DNA of 8,287 nucleotides from Petrotoga sp. UBA5851. GTDB taxonomy: Bacteria; Thermotogota; Thermotogae; Petrotogales; Petrotogaceae. Below, piece by piece: positions 6,823-8,287 of the stretch. The stretch is taken from positions 44,907 to 53,193 of the forward strand of contig DJGH01000041.1 of assembly GCA_002431635.1 (NCBI GenBank). The letters are read 5' to 3'. Below the pieces are notes generated by a model. It did no database searches and was not told the origin of the DNA. It saw nothing but the letters and a program-made list of their open reading frames with translations. A program made the translations under genes and the position numbers. The stretch's first letter is position 1, and every line of letters starts with the position of its first letter.

Positions 6823-7491
6823 ATGAATTCTCTTGTATTGAGCACCTCAATGAAAAAAGTTTATATTCTTCTCATAAAAGGAAAGTTTTATGATTTTAAT
6901 ACCATCGATTCAAAAAATTCTGGAAGTAAGCTTGCTTATGAAGTAGATAATATTCTTAAGAAAAACGCTATCTCTGTTTCTGATATGGATACTTTTGGAA
7001 TTGATACAGGTCCCGGTTCTTTTACAGGTATACGTATAGGAATATCTTTTCTTTCCGGACTACTGGCAATAAAAAACGATATGGAAATAAAAAACATTAT
7101 TTCCACTGATATTATTAATGAAAGCAACACATCTACAATCTCTAATTTTGCAGTTTTGCGAAGGGCGCGCGAAGATGCAGCATATGTATGTATCTACAGA
7201 GATAGAGTTCTTGCAGGGCAACCCAATATGATTAAAGGCTCAGAACTGGCTTATGTCTTAAAAGGATTAGAACTTACAGGTGAGGAGTCCAGATACTTCA
7301 TAGATAAGTTCTCACTTGGTAATACTTTTTTTGAAACAGAGGTCACTCCTCAAGGCATGATGAAGGCTTTCATGAATTCAAAACCAGTTAAACTAAACGA
7401 TCTAAAACCCCTTTACCTTCAAAAACCCCTTGCTGTGGAAATATGGGAAGAAAAAAATAAAATTCTAATGAACAAAGAGTTTTGGAATTAA
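6823..7491 (+). CDS. tsaB: TsaB, tRNA threonylcarbamoyladenosine biosynthesis protein
   Basis: This 222-residue ASKHA-fold protein is the dimerisation and scaffold partner of TsaD. With TsaD and TsaE it transfers the threonylcarbamoyl group made by TsaC onto A37 of ANN-decoding tRNAs in the cytoplasm. The key evidence is DTGPGSFTGIRIG (61-73), the signature shared by TsaB and TsaD. The short length without TsaD metal-binding histidine motifs and the terminal PLYLQKP (196-202) favour TsaB. The N-terminus reads LVLSTSMKKV where most family members have an Ile-Asp-Thr-Ser type strand, so the usual acidic residue is Ser here. TsaB is not the catalytic subunit, so this need not inactivate it. ATG 6823 is preceded by AAAGGTGA (6809-6816) with a six-base spacer, inside the end of the preceding gene, so translation is probably coupled. 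tsaD, tsaE and rimI are not in the window. Confidence 0.9.
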   Translation: MNSLVLSTSMKKVYILLIKGKFYDFNTIDSKNSGSKLAYEVDNILKKNAISVSDMDTFGIDTGPGSFTGIRIGISFLSGLLAIKNDMEIKNIISTDIINESNTSTISNFAVLRRAREDAAYVCIYRDRVLAGQPNMIKGSELAYVLKGLELTGEESRYFIDKFSLGNTFFETEVTPQGMMKAFMNSKPVKLNDLKPLYLQKPLAVEIWEEKNKILMNKEFWN

Positions 7492-7497
7492 ATCGTT

Positions 7498-7530
7498 AAA
7501 AAAAACAGCCTTAAGGCTGTTTTTATTTTT
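7498..7530. terminator. Bidirectional terminator between tsaB and rex
   Basis: AAAAACAGCC (7501-7510), loop TTAA, and GGCTGTTTTT (7515-7524) form a perfect stem. On the plus strand it is followed by ATTTTT for tsaB. On the minus strand the eight A bases at 7498-7505 become a T8 tract for rex. The right arm overlaps the rex TAA stop (7523-7525) by two bases, so rex ends inside its own terminator. The convergent arrangement makes one element serve both genes. Confidence 0.92.
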
Positions 7531-8155
7531 CGAAAAGAAACCCTAAAGCAAACGTAAGTGATTTCAGAGAAACTACAAAATCTACATTTTCAACGGAAAT
7601 ATTAAGAGGAACCGTTATGGTAGCAGGTGTGAAATTGAGTATACCTTTTATTCCTTTTTTTATTACAAGCTCTGAAACATTTTGAGCCGCCTGGGCAGGA
7701 ACTGTAAGGATAGCAATCTCTATAAGATTATCTCTTATTATTTCCTCAAGATCTTCCATCTTATATATCTTAACATTAGTCGAAATGTACTTTCCTATCT
7801 TCTTCTCGTCATTGTCAAACGCAGCTACAACACGAAAACCATTCTTTTCAAGACCGGAATAATTGGCAATTGCATTCCCAAGATTTCCTGCACCTATTAT
7901 AGCAACATTCCAACTTTTATTAAGACCCAGTATTTCACGAAGTTTAAAAGAAAGCTTATCCACATCATAACCTACTCCCCTTTTCCCAAACTCCCCGAAG
8001 TAAGACAGATCTTTCCTCACCTGTGAAGCCTTTATACCAAGTATGTAGGCAATTTCTTGTGAGGATGTTTTTTCAACGTTATCCTCTTTGAGTTTGGCCA
8101 GGCAACGGTAGTATATCGCCAGTCTCTTTACCGTTGGCTTAGGAATTTTGAGCAC
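7523..8155 (-). CDS. rex: Redox-sensing transcriptional repressor Rex
   Basis: The 210-residue protein is of normal length for Rex, a dimeric repressor that binds DNA when NAD+ dominates and releases it on binding NADH, controlling fermentation and other NADH-reoxidising genes in Gram-positive and some thermophilic bacteria. From the GTG start it begins MLKIPKPTVKRLAIYYRCL, the standard family opening. A winged helix follows, with SSQEIAYILGIKASQVRKDL (about 31-50) and then SYFGEFGKRGVGYDV, a Rex hallmark. The Rossmann NAD(H) domain has GAGNLG (88-93) and an acidic residue ending the second strand (AAFD, D114). A conserved TVPA stretch is at 151-154, and a C-terminal domain-swap helix is predicted. 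I chose GTG 8155 because AGGAGG (8164-8169) lies eight bases upstream, whereas the in-frame ATG at 8173 precedes and would contain this site. It is probably autoregulated, given the operator-like sequence at 8182-8199. Confidence 0.95.
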   Translation of the reverse strand: MLKIPKPTVKRLAIYYRCLAKLKEDNVEKTSSQEIAYILGIKASQVRKDLSYFGEFGKRGVGYDVDKLSFKLREILGLNKSWNVAIIGAGNLGNAIANYSGLEKNGFRVVAAFDNDEKKIGKYISTNVKIYKMEDLEEIIRDNLIEIAILTVPAQAAQNVSELVIKKGIKGILNFTPATITVPLNISVENVDFVVSLKSLTFALGFLFEK

Positions 8156-8163
8156 TATTAAAA

Positions 8164-8169
8164 CCTCCT
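8164..8169 (-). promoter_or_regulatory. Ribosome binding site that fixes the rex start
   Basis: AGGAGG on the minus strand is followed by eight bases and then GTG (8153-8155). It lies within the longer frame beginning at ATG 8173, so that ATG is unlikely to be the start. Confidence 0.85.
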
Positions 8170-8181
8170 GCATTAAAACAA

Positions 8182-8199
8182 TAGTGTATTAATTCACAC
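8182..8199 (-). promoter_or_regulatory. Candidate Rex operator in the rex promoter
   Basis: On the minus strand the site reads GTGTGAATTAATACACTA. Against the Rex consensus TTGTGAA-N4-TTCACAA it matches 11 of 14 defined positions (6 of 7 in the left half, 5 of 7 in the right). It lies directly downstream of the -10 box (8204-8209) and covers the predicted transcription start near 8197, an ideal place for repression. Binding and autoregulation are inferred. Confidence 0.65.
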
Positions 8200-8203
8200 A
8201 ATT

Positions 8204-8232
8204 ATTATACTCTGAAAAAAAAAAAAAAGCAA
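8204..8232 (-). promoter_or_regulatory. rex promoter
   Basis: On the minus strand the consensus TATAAT (8204-8209) is 17 bases from TTGCTT (8227-8232), a partial -35. The spacer is mostly a T run: the plus strand carries 14 consecutive A bases at 8215-8228, two of which fall in the -35. The leader to the GTG start is about 40 bases. Confidence 0.65.
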
Positions 8233-8244
8233 CTTATAAACAGC

Positions 8245-8287
8245 TTACTTTCCCGTAACAGTTGGAATATAAAGATTAAGATCTTTG
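8245..8287 (-). CDS. Possible C-terminal end of a minus-strand gene cut by the window edge
   Basis: One minus-strand frame stays open from the window edge for 13 codons (KDLNLYIPTVTGK) before TAA at 8245-8247. The peptide looks plausible and the orientation matches rex, but 13 codons are far too few to be sure. If real, the gene would lie upstream of rex and the T14 run at 8215-8228 could also act as its terminator tail. No function can be given. Confidence 0.25.
   Translation of the reverse strand, partial: KDLNLYIPTVTGK

Noticed and set aside
7682..8026. Plus-strand open frame of 114 codons opposite rex
   Set aside because: Rex motifs on the other strand are unambiguous and this frame has no ribosome site or domain character.
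1..8287. CRISPR arrays, tRNA or rRNA genes, insertion sequences, phage or toxin-antitoxin genes
   Set aside because: I looked for regular repeats, cloverleaf-like segments, transposase motifs and small gene pairs and saw none.

Overview
The window is about 8.3 kb of ordinary-looking bacterial chromosome with seven genes I can support, tightly packed, with low to moderate G+C. Hand counts of 60-base lines range from about 25% to 52%. Shine-Dalgarno sequences are strong (AGGAGG type), TTG and GTG starts are common (three TTG and one GTG by my reading), and terminators are short hairpins with T tracts. A Rex redox repressor, a TldD/TldE pair and TsaB, with no respiratory or phage genes, suggest a low-G+C anaerobic fermentative bacterium, for example Firmicutes-like or Thermotogae-like. 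The sequence alone does not let me name the phylum, and no rRNA or tRNA gene lies here to help.

Layout. On the minus strand, tldD (1332-2756) and tldE (30-1322) form a two-gene operon read right to left from a promoter near 2784-2812, and a 22-bp perfect palindrome lies beyond tldE. A divergent intergenic region (2757-2906) separates them from a plus-strand monocistron for a small lipoprotein with one starch/glycogen-binding-like domain (2907-3332), which ends in its own terminator. A plus-strand operon of four genes follows: cytoplasmic L-asparaginase (3419-4399), an AI-2E/PerM family membrane protein (4411-5421), an unrecognised exported, membrane-anchored protein with a cytoplasmic TPR-like tail (5429-6820), and tsaB (6823-7491). 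Gaps inside this operon are only 11, 7 and 2 bases. A bidirectional terminator (7498-7530) separates tsaB from convergent rex (7523-8155, minus). Upstream of rex lie a clear promoter, a candidate Rex operator over the start point, and a run of 14 A/T bases between -35 and -10. The right edge may hold the tail of another minus-strand gene.

How the genes fit together. TldD and TldE should form one metallopeptidase. TsaB belongs to the tRNA t6A modification machinery, but its partners are not in the window. Rex senses NADH/NAD+ and probably represses its own gene. No single pathway joins the four plus-strand operon genes. I found no mobile element, CRISPR array, phage gene or defence system. The most novel element is the 463-residue unknown protein, and the most testable regulatory signal is the rex promoter.
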